Source: JASHUC01 sp035523875 (GTDB lineage Bacteria > Pseudomonadota > Gammaproteobacteria > Steroidobacterales > Steroidobacteraceae). Taken from it: a stretch of 64,000 nt of DNA. Where the stretch lies: assembly GCA_035523875.1 (NCBI GenBank), contig DATKPY010000040.1:119849-183848 (forward strand), written 5' to 3'. This document shows, in pieces, positions 48,883-58,692 of the stretch. Below the pieces are notes generated by a model that ran no database searches, was not told the origin of the DNA, and was given only the letters and a program-made list of their open reading frames with translations. Position 1 is the stretch's first letter. Every line of letters starts with the position of its first letter. A program made the position numbers and the translations under genes.

Positions 48883-51800
48883 TCAGTTCTCGTGCTGCCC
48901 GCGGGCGCCATGGCGAATGAAATCGGCGTGGCGCTCCGCGAGCAGTGCGTAGAAGCCACCTGCCCCGAATCGCTGACGAATCACGACCTCCGCGGTTTGC
49001 AGCATCTTCAATCCGGAGGCTACGTCACCGTTTGCCGCGATGAGCTCGGCGTCCACACTGCTCCAGACCGCATAGCGCCACGCGTTGAGCTTGTCTTCGG
49101 CGTGTCCGCGCTCGAGCAGCCGCCGTGACTCGGCGAGGAGCGCAGCCGCACGCGAGCGGCTGTCCGTCCTCAATTCCAGATCGGCTTCGTTGAGCAAGAC
49201 TTGATCGAGCAGCTCACCGTGATCCGGAAGTCGCCCGATCGACTCGGCGCGCGCGAGCTCGGCGCGCGCGGTGGCGAGATTACCGCGATAGGCATCGATC
49301 ATCCCGAGGCTGTTGAGCGTCGAGACGAGATCATCGTGAGTGGGTCCCTCGAGCTTCTCATCGATCGCGAGCGCCTTGCGGAAAGGAGCGTCGGCCCGAT
49401 CGACCTGTCCGGCCATCAGCGCAGAACGAGCGATATTATTGAGAAGCGTTGCCGTCTCGGTATGCTCCTCGCCATATACCTCGCGAAAGACTGGCAGTGC
49501 CTGCTGGTAAAGCGCGGCCGCTTCTGAGTACCGGCCGGCCTGGTAGAGCGCTCCACCGAGATCCTCCATCGCCTGGGCCGTGCGAGCATCGCGGGTACCG
49601 ACGCTCCGTTGAAGCACCGAAAGCGCCTGACGGAAGGTCGCCGCGGCCGCATCGAGCTTGTCGCCATAGTAATAGGCCCTGCCAAGCGAGCTTAGCGTAT
49701 TCGCGAGCACCGGCGCGTCGCTCGGACCCCGCTTGCGATCCGCTGCGAGCGCCTCGAAGCACAGCTTCTCGGCCGCAGCGAGCTCACCACGTTGCGCCTG
49801 GACGTCGGCCAATGCCGTGAGCGCCTCGGACCGAGTCACGCTCGATGGCGGCAGGCTCCGACGCGCAAGATCGACGGACTCGGTCAGGGCGGCGAAGGCT
49901 TTGTCGTAATCGGAGGCAAGGTAAAGGGTGGTGCCGTACGCATTGAGCGTACGCACTTTGGCATCGGTGGAGACCGCGTCCGTACGCTGCAACGTGATCG
50001 CCTCGGTGAGAAGGTCGTCGGCCTGTGGGAAAAGACCTAGACCGGAATAGGTCTCGCCCATGACTGTCAGAAGCTCGGCGCGCGTAGCTGGCTCGTGCTC
50101 GAGGCCGTTGTTGATCTGTCGCGATGCACGGTCGAGCAGCGTCTTCGCCGTGATCGTGTTCCCCTGATTCTCGATCGGATCGGCATTCTTGAACACGGAG
50201 ACAAGAAATTGAGCCGTGCTGGTCGCGGTAGTGGTCTCGCGGCGCGCGACCTCGCGCTGCCGGGTGGCCACCGTCGCTTCATAGGCAGCGCCGGCGGCCA
50301 GCACCGTCATGATTGCGGCGATCGCGACTGCGGCGCGCACGACCGTGTTGCGCCGGCGACGGTCCGCCGCAATCGACGCCTCGATGTACGCGACGAGCGG
50401 AGCGCCGAGCTCCGCGCGATACTCACGCAATACGCGACGCGCGTCGTTGAGGTCCACGTCGCTCAGCAGGCCGTGCTCGGTCCCCACCCAGCGGCGAACA
50501 GTTGACGCGATACCTCGGCCCGAGGCTGGTGAGGACCTCGATGCGTAAGGCTCGCTCGCGAGCGCCTTCCAGCGCGCGCAGCGATCCTCGAGCGTGTGCC
50601 GAATTCTGAGCGCACCTGCGTTCTGCGAGACGTACTCCCGGGCGGTGCGCCATTCACTGATGAGCGCCTCGTGCGCGAGACCGACCATGGCTGCAGCGCT
50701 GCTCGATGAATCCGCAACGAGTAGACGCGCCGCGGGATCGAGCAGCGCATCGACGAGGCGTCGCTTCGCGGTGCCTTCGGGAAAATCCGCAAGCAGTGCA
50801 CGGCGGGCCACGAAGCGCTCGGCGCCATCCGCGGAAGTGCTCGTCTGCACCAGCGCGAAGAGAATCTGGCGCAGAGTCCCCCGTACCTCCTCGGGTTGCG
50901 CCGCGACGACGGCATCGGCGCGTGTGGCGATCGCCCCTTTGAGCCCGCCGAGACCCTCGTAGCTTGCGTACGTGAGCACGCTGCCGCCCGTCTGCTCCAC
51001 GTCCCGCAGATAGAGTTGATCGAGCAGGTAGGAAAGTAGCGGCAGCACCCCCGGCTCGGCCGCGGCTGCCTCGGCAATGAGGTCGTTCAAGGGAATGCGC
51101 GTAGCCGGCGCGGTCTCGAATTCGATCGATGCCGCCTCCGCCGGGCCGCGCATCATCTGGCTGATTTCCGCCGGCGAGGGCGCGGCAAGATCCATTCGGC
51201 CCGCGCCGTCAGCAAGCGCCAAAAGCTCCGGAATCTCGCTTGCTCGATGCCAAAAATCGGCCCGCATCGTGCCGATGACCCAGATGCGGTTCGAGCGTAC
51301 GAAACCGGCGAGCAGCTGAATGAAGCGCGCGCGCTCCGCGGGCTGCACGTGATCGAGCGTAAACAGCTCCTCCATCTGGTCCACGACAAGTACCAGCTTC
51401 GCCTGCTCGTACTCGAGCATACGGCCGTGAGCGCGCGCGGACGCTCCGAGACGGTCGAGCACCATGGCGAAGGGCAGCTCCGGATGCCCAGCACTCTCGC
51501 GCAGGTGGCTCGCGAGCCCCTGCGCACCGCCAGAATCCTCCGTGAGCTCCGCGAGTCCGACGCTGTCTCTGTCCCCCTCGGTGAGCCGGCGCGCCAGGGC
51601 ATCGAACAGATCCTCATCCGGGCGCTTCTCGGTCGCGCGAAACACGACACGCCGGAGAAATGCGGCTCCGGTGACACGCTTCGGCACCAGCAGCCGCGGC
51701 AGGACTCCCGCGCGGACGAGCGACGACTTCCCCGAGCCGCTTGCGCCAAGGACCAGGAGGAACGGGCGCTGCATCTCCGCGTTCGTGATCAGCCGCAGGA

Positions 51801-52515
51801 GCGCTGTGCCGATCGCTGCCTCGCGGCCAAAGAAGATGGGAGCATGCTCGAATTCGTACGGCTCGAGGCCGCGAAACGGGGGCTTCGGCCACAACCGCTC
51901 GGTGCGGGTCCGCTGCTCCGGGGTGAGTGTGGCGATTCGCCGCTCTACACAGCGGCGCAAGTCGCTCTCGAGTCGCTCGGCGAACTGTGCAAGGTCCTTG
52001 AATTCCGAATAGCCGCCGATGAACTGAACCCGGTCGTTGAAGTGGCGCGACCAGAAGACATCGAGCGCCTCGATCTGTGCGAGAACAGCCTGGCGGCTCT
52101 GCGGATCCCACGTATCGATTTGCGCCTTCCTGCGGCTGCGATAAACGAGCAGGTCGGGGATTCCACCGCTCGCACGCGCGGCGGCGAGCGCATCCTCGAA
52201 CTCCCATTCGGTGCCGGTGACGGGCGATCGCCCGTCGATACCCCGGTACTCGCGGACCGTGGTGCGCTCGGGAAGCAGCGTTCCGAGCCGCGACTCCAGG
52301 ATGAGAATCACCGCATCGAAGCGGCTCGGCGGCTCGATCGAGTCCTGGAAGTGGCCCGATGCGAGCATCGGCTCGTACTCCCAGAGGTAGGGCTCAATCG
52401 AGAAGAAGCGCGTGTAGTCGTGCGCGACCCTCTCGATGATCTGCGCGGCAACCTCGCGGGCGGCGAATACGTCGCCAGGGGAGGAAACGAAGATTCTCAA
52501 GCGCTGCCGATTCAT
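48883..52515 (-). CDS. STAND NTPase with DUF4062-like head, membrane helix and TPR tail
   Basis: A 1210-residue protein from ATG 52515. Residues 5-190 resemble DUF4062 (RLRIFVSSPGDVFAAREVA, DAVILILESRLGTLLP), a TIR/SLOG-like ligand or effector domain. The nSTAND1-type NTPase follows, with FFGREA at 229-234, Walker A GASGSGKSS at 257-265 and Walker B VLVVDQMEELF at about 375-385. A membrane helix lies near 733-752, then a TPR-rich tail (about 775-1190) with repeats such as ALEDLGGALYQAGRYSEAAALYQQAL spelled with small variations. STAND proteins oligomerise on ligand binding and often serve in antiphage defence or programmed death. The neighbouring caspase-like genes fit that, but a shared function is inferred. 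Confidence 0.82.
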   Translation of the reverse strand: MNRQRLRIFVSSPGDVFAAREVAAQIIERVAHDYTRFFSIEPYLWEYEPMLASGHFQDSIEPPSRFDAVILILESRLGTLLPERTTVREYRGIDGRSPVTGTEWEFEDALAAARASGGIPDLLVYRSRRKAQIDTWDPQSRQAVLAQIEALDVFWSRHFNDRVQFIGGYSEFKDLAQFAERLESDLRRCVERRIATLTPEQRTRTERLWPKPPFRGLEPYEFEHAPIFFGREAAIGTALLRLITNAEMQRPFLLVLGASGSGKSSLVRAGVLPRLLVPKRVTGAAFLRRVVFRATEKRPDEDLFDALARRLTEGDRDSVGLAELTEDSGGAQGLASHLRESAGHPELPFAMVLDRLGASARAHGRMLEYEQAKLVLVVDQMEELFTLDHVQPAERARFIQLLAGFVRSNRIWVIGTMRADFWHRASEIPELLALADGAGRMDLAAPSPAEISQMMRGPAEAASIEFETAPATRIPLNDLIAEAAAAEPGVLPLLSYLLDQLYLRDVEQTGGSVLTYASYEGLGGLKGAIATRADAVVAAQPEEVRGTLRQILFALVQTSTSADGAERFVARRALLADFPEGTAKRRLVDALLDPAARLLVADSSSSAAAMVGLAHEALISEWRTAREYVSQNAGALRIRHTLEDRCARWKALASEPYASRSSPASGRGIASTVRRWVGTEHGLLSDVDLNDARRVLREYRAELGAPLVAYIEASIAADRRRRNTVVRAAVAIAAIMTVLAAGAAYEATVATRQREVARRETTTATSTAQFLVSVFKNADPIENQGNTITAKTLLDRASRQINNGLEHEPATRAELLTVMGETYSGLGLFPQADDLLTEAITLQRTDAVSTDAKVRTLNAYGTTLYLASDYDKAFAALTESVDLARRSLPPSSVTRSEALTALADVQAQRGELAAAEKLCFEALAADRKRGPSDAPVLANTLSSLGRAYYYGDKLDAAAATFRQALSVLQRSVGTRDARTAQAMEDLGGALYQAGRYSEAAALYQQALPVFREVYGEEHTETATLLNNIARSALMAGQVDRADAPFRKALAIDEKLEGPTHDDLVSTLNSLGMIDAYRGNLATARAELARAESIGRLPDHGELLDQVLLNEADLELRTDSRSRAAALLAESRRLLERGHAEDKLNAWRYAVWSSVDAELIAANGDVASGLKMLQTAEVVIRQRFGAGGFYALLAERHADFIRHGARGQHEN

Positions 52516-52975
52516 GCCGCGGAGCCCGACCGGATTGATGTCGTTCTTCCTGCACCGCCCGGTGGGTTGTCCGTGCTCGCGCAGGCGCGTCAATCAGAGA
52601 AGGGCAAAATACATTCCCAGTCGCTCGAGCGCCACTGTAGTGAACCTGCGTCGCCGTCCCCATGGCGGATGCGACTGCGCCAGGGCACCGATGATGGCAG
52701 TTTGCCACGGCAACGCAACGCCAGGATCGACCGACACCGCATAGAAACCGTCGGGGTCCTATGCCCGGCTCTGGCGCCTTGCCTTGAATGAATGCGTACG
52801 CGATCGAGACTTGACCCAGGCGCCGGTGGCCAGCGTTGTGGTCAGCGCCATCGCACCGCGGTTCGAGCCACAAGGTGCTCGTGGCATCAATGCACGAGCC
52901 GCCGCGCTTCCAGGAGGAGTGCTAGAACTGCCGGACGGAATTCCCCCGCCCCCGGAGCCGTCCGGCAGCCCGACG
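52516..52975. other. Intergenic region between PEP-CTERM and STAND genes
   Basis: About 460 bp upstream of the STAND gene. I see no convincing gene, terminator or RNA. A tRNA T-loop-like GGTTCGAGCC at 52860 is not part of a tRNA. Confidence 0.4.
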
Positions 52976-53815
52976 TCAGCGAGCGACTGCCAGTCGATCT
53001 GGCAATCTGTCTCGGTACCGCCTCCGCAGGAAGATCAAGGCAATAAGCGGAAGGCCGGAGCCGAGCAGGGGAAGCGTCCCGGGCTCGGGAACCGACGTTG
53101 ACCCGGACGAACCTGCCGGCTCAGACCAGCCCGGCGGGAGCGCATTCCCGCTCAGGTCGATTAAGTCAGCCGAAAAGACACCATCATTCGAATATTGACC
53201 GGTCACGTATCCGATCAGCGACCCCGTATTACTGAAGAGCAAGTCGTCGGCGGCCCCACTCGAGCAGTCGTCGCGTAGGCTCGTCTGAAACCACGTTAGC
53301 GACGCGGACTCTGAACTTCCCGTTACGCACCAATCATTGAGTTCCAACTCCGAATCACCGTTACCCAGCGTCCAGGCAATGACCTGCGCCTGCAAATATT
53401 CACTGCCACGCTGCGTGTCGGAATAGTTGTTCGGCACCCAATCGTAGACGGTGCCGCCATTCGCTATCAGGCTGGAATTCACCAGTCCTGCCGCGTTGTA
53501 CACAATTGAGCCCGCCCACCCGAAAATGGAGGCGGTCGGATCCGTAGAGGAAATATCTGCCGCTGAAGTCGGCGTACAGAAAACGAGTGAGTCGTCTGTG
53601 TCACCCGATCCTACGGTGATCTCTGCAGGGCTAAACGCGTCATGAGGAGCGTTCGGATCCGACGCGCTCGGCGACCAGCCGCTCGTCTGCAGTTGACAAC
53701 CTCCCCCACCAGGATTGTCAATGCGGATGCCTCTTGTTGCATGCGCACTATTTGGGGACAGCATAGCAACGCATACCGCGCTGAGCACCCAAAGCATCGT
53801 TGAATTGAGCTTCAC
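52976..53815 (-). CDS. PEP-CTERM sorting-signal protein
   Basis: A 279-residue exported protein. The GTG start at 53815 has AGGAGG 5 nt upstream. A signal peptide (LWVLSAVCVAMLSPNSAHA) opens the protein. The C-terminus has the PEP-CTERM signature: VPEPGTLPLLG, a hydrophobic stretch (LPLIALIFL) and an Arg-rich end. Such proteins are processed by an exosortase/EpsH and displayed at the surface, often with exopolysaccharide. The body is rich in Ser, Asp and Asn, less biased in composition than its neighbours, and has several Cys. No exosortase is in the window. Confidence 0.88.
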   Translation of the reverse strand: MKLNSTMLWVLSAVCVAMLSPNSAHATRGIRIDNPGGGGCQLQTSGWSPSASDPNAPHDAFSPAEITVGSGDTDDSLVFCTPTSAADISSTDPTASIFGWAGSIVYNAAGLVNSSLIANGGTVYDWVPNNYSDTQRGSEYLQAQVIAWTLGNGDSELELNDWCVTGSSESASLTWFQTSLRDDCSSGAADDLLFSNTGSLIGYVTGQYSNDGVFSADLIDLSGNALPPGWSEPAGSSGSTSVPEPGTLPLLGSGLPLIALIFLRRRYRDRLPDRLAVAR

Positions 53816-54387
53816 TCTTGCCTCCTGATCCTCGCTGGACGCGCACCAAGGGAACATCGCTGTCCTTCAACTGCGCCGAGCACCCCAAGTTATGCTCGAT
53901 TCGTGAGAGAGTTGCAGCCTGGCGGAGCCGTTTTCGGTTGAGCGCAGACCCATTCACAAGCAAGATCGGTGCCACGTGGATCTCGCGTCTACTTGTTTCA
54001 AACGCTTGAGTACGCAGTTTAGCTGCTGAGGTCATCGCGGCGAATCATAGTGTAAGTACAGTCGACACTAACAGTTCCCCTTCCGGAGAGTCTCCAGCGT
54101 CGCCGATTGTGCCGACGATCAAAGACGCTCTAGACTTCGAACTCGCCACTAACCGGCGGTTCCCCAAATAAGTTGGTGCGCGGCCGGCCGGTTCGCGACC
54201 ATCATCACATGCGTCGGCTGACGCGTACTCTGCATATCGCGAATACGCGCGGATATCCAGACAGCAATGGGGTCTCGGACAGTCACCGTTAAAAAATTGA
54301 GGTGCGCGCCAGAGCGGGACCGTGTGTTAAGTTTCCCGACACGACCTTGTGTCCCGGCCCGTTTTCTGATTTGCGTGTGAATTTCCA
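53816..54387. other. Intergenic region before the SLOG/SLATT-like gene
   Basis: About 570 bp between divergent genes, visibly less G+C-rich than the surroundings (for example 54000-54080 and 54290-54390). It should carry promoters for both the PEP-CTERM gene and the plus-strand array. No confident boxes, hairpins or genes are seen; two short frames on the minus strand have no ribosome site. Confidence 0.4.
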
Positions 54388-56154
54388 ATGATGAGTGTTG
54401 TTCAGGTCCTTACTCACGAGTCTGCGCACGTCCCTCTGCTCATCGGTGTCACCGGTCATCGCGATCTCGTGTCGCAGGAGACGGAGCTACTGCGCGATGC
54501 GGTGCGGCGCTGGCTCGCGCACGTTCGTGATCGCTTTCCGGCTGCACCCCTTAGGGTCCTCTCGTCGCTCAGTCCCGGTGCAGACCTACTCGTCGCCGAG
54601 GAAGCGCTCGCGATCGGCCTGGAATGCATCGCGGTGTTGCCATTCCCTGTCGAGTTATGTCGAGCGGACTTCGAGGATCCGGCGGACTTCGAACGATTCG
54701 AGTTGGTGCTCGGCCGCTGCCGGGAACGGATCGTCTGTCCGCTCAGGAAGCACCTCACGCCTGCGGATATCGCCGCGCCGGGGGCAGGGCGAACGGCGCA
54801 GTACGCCGCAGCGGGCGAAGCGATCGCCTCCTCGGCATTCATCGTTCTGGCACTGTGGGACGGGCGGCCGCCGCACCATCCGGCCGGAACGGCACGGACG
54901 GTGGAGTTCCGGCTGCGCCTGCGGACGTGGCTCGACGATGGATCGAAGCCGGCTCAGCAGGAGCTTCTCGCAAATCTGCCGCCGGACTTCGTTTATCACA
55001 TCGTCGCGTCCCGTCGCTCTTCGGGACCCGCTCCAGGACTCGTGCCGTTGCAGGCCGGATATCGCTCGAGGCCAGACGGACCATTCGAGGCGGAGTTGCC
55101 GCCCGTCGCTTCGCTCATCGCGGAACGCACAGCCGAGCTCAATCGTGACCTGAGGCGTCATGCCGCCCGCACCCCGAAGCGCCGAGTCGACGAGGGAATC
55201 ATCGGTGAGCTCGCCGATCCGCCCCCCAGCGTCGCTTCCGTTGCGAGCCTATTCGAGGCTATCGACTCGGTGGCGACCCGCATGCATCGGGCCGTGCTGT
55301 TCAAGGTCAAGGTTACGGCGATACTCACCGCGCTCATGGGCGCGGCATTTCTGATGTACAGCCACTCCGACCCGGCAAGTCGCTGGGAGCTCGCGATCTT
55401 CGTGTTTCTTGGGGCTTTCCTGCTCCTGATCGGAGGCGACCTCGTTGTTCGGTCCAAGCATCTGCAGCGCCGGCATCTGGAGGCGCGCGCCCTTGCGGAG
55501 GGTTTGCGCGTCGAGGTTTTCTGGGCCATCGCCGGGGTCCACGGCCCGGGGGCGACACCCTCTGCGCATCGCAGCATCCTAAAGCAGGCAGACCCGGGCC
55601 TCGAATGGATCCCGAACGCCCTGCGAGGGGCGAGCCTGATGCTGCTCGAGGTTCGCCACACGGGGATTCCGGGCGGTATCGATTTCGCAATTCACCGCTG
55701 GATTGGGTCCGATGCGGCTTCCGACTCGCGCTCCGAGCAGCTGCATTATTTCTGGCGCGCGGCTCGCAAGCGTGAGAGGCACACCTTGATCGCAGAGGCT
55801 GCCGTGTCGACCAGCATCGCAATCGGGCTGCTCGTCACCCTCGTGCTCGTCGGCGGACGCCGAGGATGGGTCGATGCCTACAGATTGCCGCTGCTCTTCG
55901 CCATGGGCTTCTTGCCGCTGCTTGCGGGCGTGCTGGAGAACTCGGTCCAGAAGACCGCAGGGCGAGAGCTGCGCCGCCAGTACGAGTACATGTACGAGGT
56001 CTTTCGCAGCGCCCGCGACCGACTGCTGCGAGCGAGCTCCGATTCCGAGCGCCGTACGATTCTGAGTTTGCTCGGGCGCGCGGCGCTCGCCGAGCATGCC
56101 GAGTGGCTATTCCTGCATCGCGATCGACCGATCGATCGCAGCAGTCTGCAATAG
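54388..56154 (+). CDS. SLOG-like/SLATT-like membrane protein, predicted nucleotide-sensing effector
   Basis: A 588-residue protein. The N-terminus VPLLIGVTGHRDLVSQE (about 15-31), then PLRVLSSLSPGADLLVAEEAL and IAVLPFPVELCRADF, reads as a Rossmann-type SLOG domain, a family proposed to bind nucleotide-derived ligands. Helix pairs at about 308-326 and 333-352 and again at about 467-490 and 500-518 are separated by charged helices, similar to SLATT-type membrane effectors. SLOG-SLATT partners are known from predicted conflict systems. It starts a five-gene plus-strand array with caspase-like peptidases. The SLOG-like call is firmer than the SLATT-like one; no catalytic residues are evident. Confidence 0.6.
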   Translation: MMSVVQVLTHESAHVPLLIGVTGHRDLVSQETELLRDAVRRWLAHVRDRFPAAPLRVLSSLSPGADLLVAEEALAIGLECIAVLPFPVELCRADFEDPADFERFELVLGRCRERIVCPLRKHLTPADIAAPGAGRTAQYAAAGEAIASSAFIVLALWDGRPPHHPAGTARTVEFRLRLRTWLDDGSKPAQQELLANLPPDFVYHIVASRRSSGPAPGLVPLQAGYRSRPDGPFEAELPPVASLIAERTAELNRDLRRHAARTPKRRVDEGIIGELADPPPSVASVASLFEAIDSVATRMHRAVLFKVKVTAILTALMGAAFLMYSHSDPASRWELAIFVFLGAFLLLIGGDLVVRSKHLQRRHLEARALAEGLRVEVFWAIAGVHGPGATPSAHRSILKQADPGLEWIPNALRGASLMLLEVRHTGIPGGIDFAIHRWIGSDAASDSRSEQLHYFWRAARKRERHTLIAEAAVSTSIAIGLLVTLVLVGGRRGWVDAYRLPLLFAMGFLPLLAGVLENSVQKTAGRELRRQYEYMYEVFRSARDRLLRASSDSERRTILSLLGRAALAEHAEWLFLHRDRPIDRSSLQ

Positions 56155-56306
56155 CAGGCGCGACCTTGCACCGAAACGAGCCGGCCGCGACTCGCGGTCC
56201 GCCAGGCCGCACGTCCCGCTCGCCCGCACCCGCGCAAACCCAGTACACTGTCGGGCGCGCGGATGTAGAGAACAATTAACCCGCAGAGAGCGATCTGCGC
56301 TTTTCG

Positions 56307-58619
56307 ATGTTGAGCCGACATGCACGCTGCGCGGCAATGGTCCGTCCGATCGTAGGCCGAATCGGCCGAGTCTTCCGGCGGCCCGGAGCCGAGGCGCTGG
56401 GTGCGATGTCGCTTGCTCTCACACTGCTCCTCGGGCCCGGACGAGCTGTGGCGGCGCAGCCAGGAACGCAACCGGCGCGGGACCTGGCGCTGCTCATCGG
56501 CGTCTCCCGCTACCCGCGCCTTCCACCCGAGGATCAGCTCCAGGGTCCGGAGAACGATGTTGCGCTATGGCGTGGCCTCCTCGCCTCTCGCGGCTTCCAG
56601 GTGACAGTTCTCGGGGGGGCCCACGCACGCACGAACCCGACTCGGGCCGCGATCATTGCCGCGATGCGGCGACTCGCGAGCGCTGCGAGCCCGGGCGACT
56701 TTGTGTTCCTCCTGTTCTCGGGCCACGGATCACAGCAGCCTGAGGGCGCCGTCGGCGGATATCCGCGCAAACCGGATGGTATGGACGAGACGTTTCTGCC
56801 CGCCGATGTGGGTCGCTGGCAAGGCGATACGGACTCTGTCGGCGGCGCCTTGCTCGATCATGAAGTCGGTAGTCTGATCAACGCAATTCGAAACAGAGGG
56901 GCGTTCGTCTGGTCGGTGTTCGACAGCTGCCATTCGGCGACCATGACCCGAGCCGCGCGCGTCCACGGCGAGCGTGACCGCCGTGTCCTGCCGCAGGAGC
57001 TGGGCGTCCCGCTGTCCGGACATGCGGCTCACGCGAATCACTCGGGCCAAAACCCCGCGATCCAGTCGAGTTTCATTGCGCCCATACCGCTTCAGGCTGG
57101 CGCCGGCGGCGGCGTCGCGTTCTATGCCGCGCAGACGACTGAAACCACACCCGAACTGCCCCTGCCCGAGGATGCGACGCATCAGACGGTCTATGGATTG
57201 TTCTCGTTCTCACTCGCTCAAGCGGTTCTTTCGGCGCCTGCGGCGTCCTATCGGCAGCTTGCACAGCAGATTCTGCAGTCCTATGCCGCGATGAATCGCG
57301 CCTCACCGACGCCGCTGTTCGAAGGCGATCTGGACCGACCGGCGTTTGGAGCGGCGGGATCGGCGCACCCCGTGCGCCAGTGGCAGTTACAGCCCTCGAG
57401 CGACGGCATCGTCCTGGCTGCGGGCGTTCTGAACCAGGTCGGGCCGGGCGCATTGCTGCTCGTGCTGCCCTCGCCAACCGCCGGCGACGATCAAGCGCTC
57501 GGCGTGATCCGCGTTGCGGAGGCGCTCGACACGACGAGCCGCGTCGACTGGGTGCGAGATCGCGAGCTGCTCAAGCGTGCCGGATGGACTTCTCGCACCG
57601 CAACGCTTCCCTCTGTGCGGCTGCCAGCGGGTGCGTTCGCGCGCCTCGTCGATCCGGGATTGACGTTTAACGTCCGCATCGCGCGCCCTCTTGCCTGTCG
57701 CGAGCCTCCAGCGGTCGGTTTGGCGCCGGTCTGCGTCGCCGGGGAGAAGGGGGACGATCCTCGAAGCTTCACGCTGGCGCTCGAGGCGCTTGATACGGGC
57801 GCCAAGGATTTTCCTCCGAACGTGACGGTCGTGGACCCCTCGAGCGAGGCTGACATTCGCCCGCTCGTTTATCGCGATCGCCTGTGGCTCGCGCCGCCCG
57901 GTGGCGAGCTCGTCACCGGCGGCGCCGTAGAGACCTATTCGATTCCGGTGCCCACAGGCGACTCCGCGGCGAGCAACCTGACGTTGCAGTCCTTCCGGAG
58001 GACGCTCTTCGATGCGCTCGCGCGCGAGGCGCGGGCGATCAACCTCGCACGCGTGGCGAACGATCCGAGCGCTAACGATGCGGTCGGTCTCGATGTGACC
58101 TTGAGCGCCGCAGCCGCAGGCTCCACGGGCATTGGGACGTCGCACCTCGTGTCGCCGGGATCCGTTCCCACGTTCAAGGACGGCGATCTCCTGACGTTCG
58201 TCCTCACCAATCGCTCCAGGGATTCATTCGATGTGACCATGCTCGACATCGGGGCACGCTTCGGCATCGAGCCGGTCTATCCGCTCAACGGAGAATCCAA
58301 TCGGCTCACGCCTGGGGCGTCGGTGAGCGTCTCCGGCAGCCTCCAGGTCCAATCCGGCGATGCAGGCCGCGAGACCATGCTCATCATCGCGACGCTCGCG
58401 GAGCCCGGAGAGGAAAGGCAAGACTTCTCCGACTTGGCCCAGCCGCCGCTCGTCACCGATCGGGGAATGCGCTCCGGCCGCAAACTCACGCAAGGACGCG
58501 TATCGAGTCTGCTCTGGGAGGCGGCGTTCGGCGGACAGGCCGGCACGCGGACGCTACGGACCTTCGACCCCGCGGCTCTCACCACGTACCGGTGGAACAC
58601 AGTTGGAAGCGCGCAGTGA
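56307..58619 (+). CDS. Exported caspase-like (C14) peptidase with large C-terminal region
   Basis: A 770-residue protein. Basic residues (RVFRR) and a hydrophobic run ending AVAA make a signal peptide near residues 20-50, so it should enter the periplasm; ATG 56337 and 56406 are alternative starts. The caspase/metacaspase domain (about 58-330) has the dyad His140 (FLLFSGHGSQ) and Cys208 (FDSCHSATM). Residues 330-770 are beta-rich; the part around LVYRDRLWLAPPGGELVTGG and DLLTFVLTNRSRDSFDVTMLDI resembles DUF4384-type domains that often follow bacterial caspases. It lies 152 bp after the SLOG/SLATT-like gene. Substrate unknown; metacaspases usually cut after Arg or Lys. Confidence 0.85.
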   Translation: MLSRHARCAAMVRPIVGRIGRVFRRPGAEALGAMSLALTLLLGPGRAVAAQPGTQPARDLALLIGVSRYPRLPPEDQLQGPENDVALWRGLLASRGFQVTVLGGAHARTNPTRAAIIAAMRRLASAASPGDFVFLLFSGHGSQQPEGAVGGYPRKPDGMDETFLPADVGRWQGDTDSVGGALLDHEVGSLINAIRNRGAFVWSVFDSCHSATMTRAARVHGERDRRVLPQELGVPLSGHAAHANHSGQNPAIQSSFIAPIPLQAGAGGGVAFYAAQTTETTPELPLPEDATHQTVYGLFSFSLAQAVLSAPAASYRQLAQQILQSYAAMNRASPTPLFEGDLDRPAFGAAGSAHPVRQWQLQPSSDGIVLAAGVLNQVGPGALLLVLPSPTAGDDQALGVIRVAEALDTTSRVDWVRDRELLKRAGWTSRTATLPSVRLPAGAFARLVDPGLTFNVRIARPLACREPPAVGLAPVCVAGEKGDDPRSFTLALEALDTGAKDFPPNVTVVDPSSEADIRPLVYRDRLWLAPPGGELVTGGAVETYSIPVPTGDSAASNLTLQSFRRTLFDALAREARAINLARVANDPSANDAVGLDVTLSAAAAGSTGIGTSHLVSPGSVPTFKDGDLLTFVLTNRSRDSFDVTMLDIGARFGIEPVYPLNGESNRLTPGASVSVSGSLQVQSGDAGRETMLIIATLAEPGEERQDFSDLAQPPLVTDRGMRSGRKLTQGRVSSLLWEAAFGGQAGTRTLRTFDPAALTTYRWNTVGSAQ

Positions 58620-58692
58620 GATCCGAGCGGCGCGGGCCGCACAGGACGCCTCGCCGAGCGGCGCGAGGGCAGTCACGGTCCGGGATCGAGCG

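Noticed and set aside
52860..52869. GGTTCGAGCC, like a tRNA T-loop
   Set aside because: The flanks do not form a T-stem, acceptor stem or anticodon arm.
53748..54035. 95-codon minus-strand frame before the PEP-CTERM gene
   Set aside because: It overlaps the start of the better supported PEP-CTERM gene and has no ribosome site.
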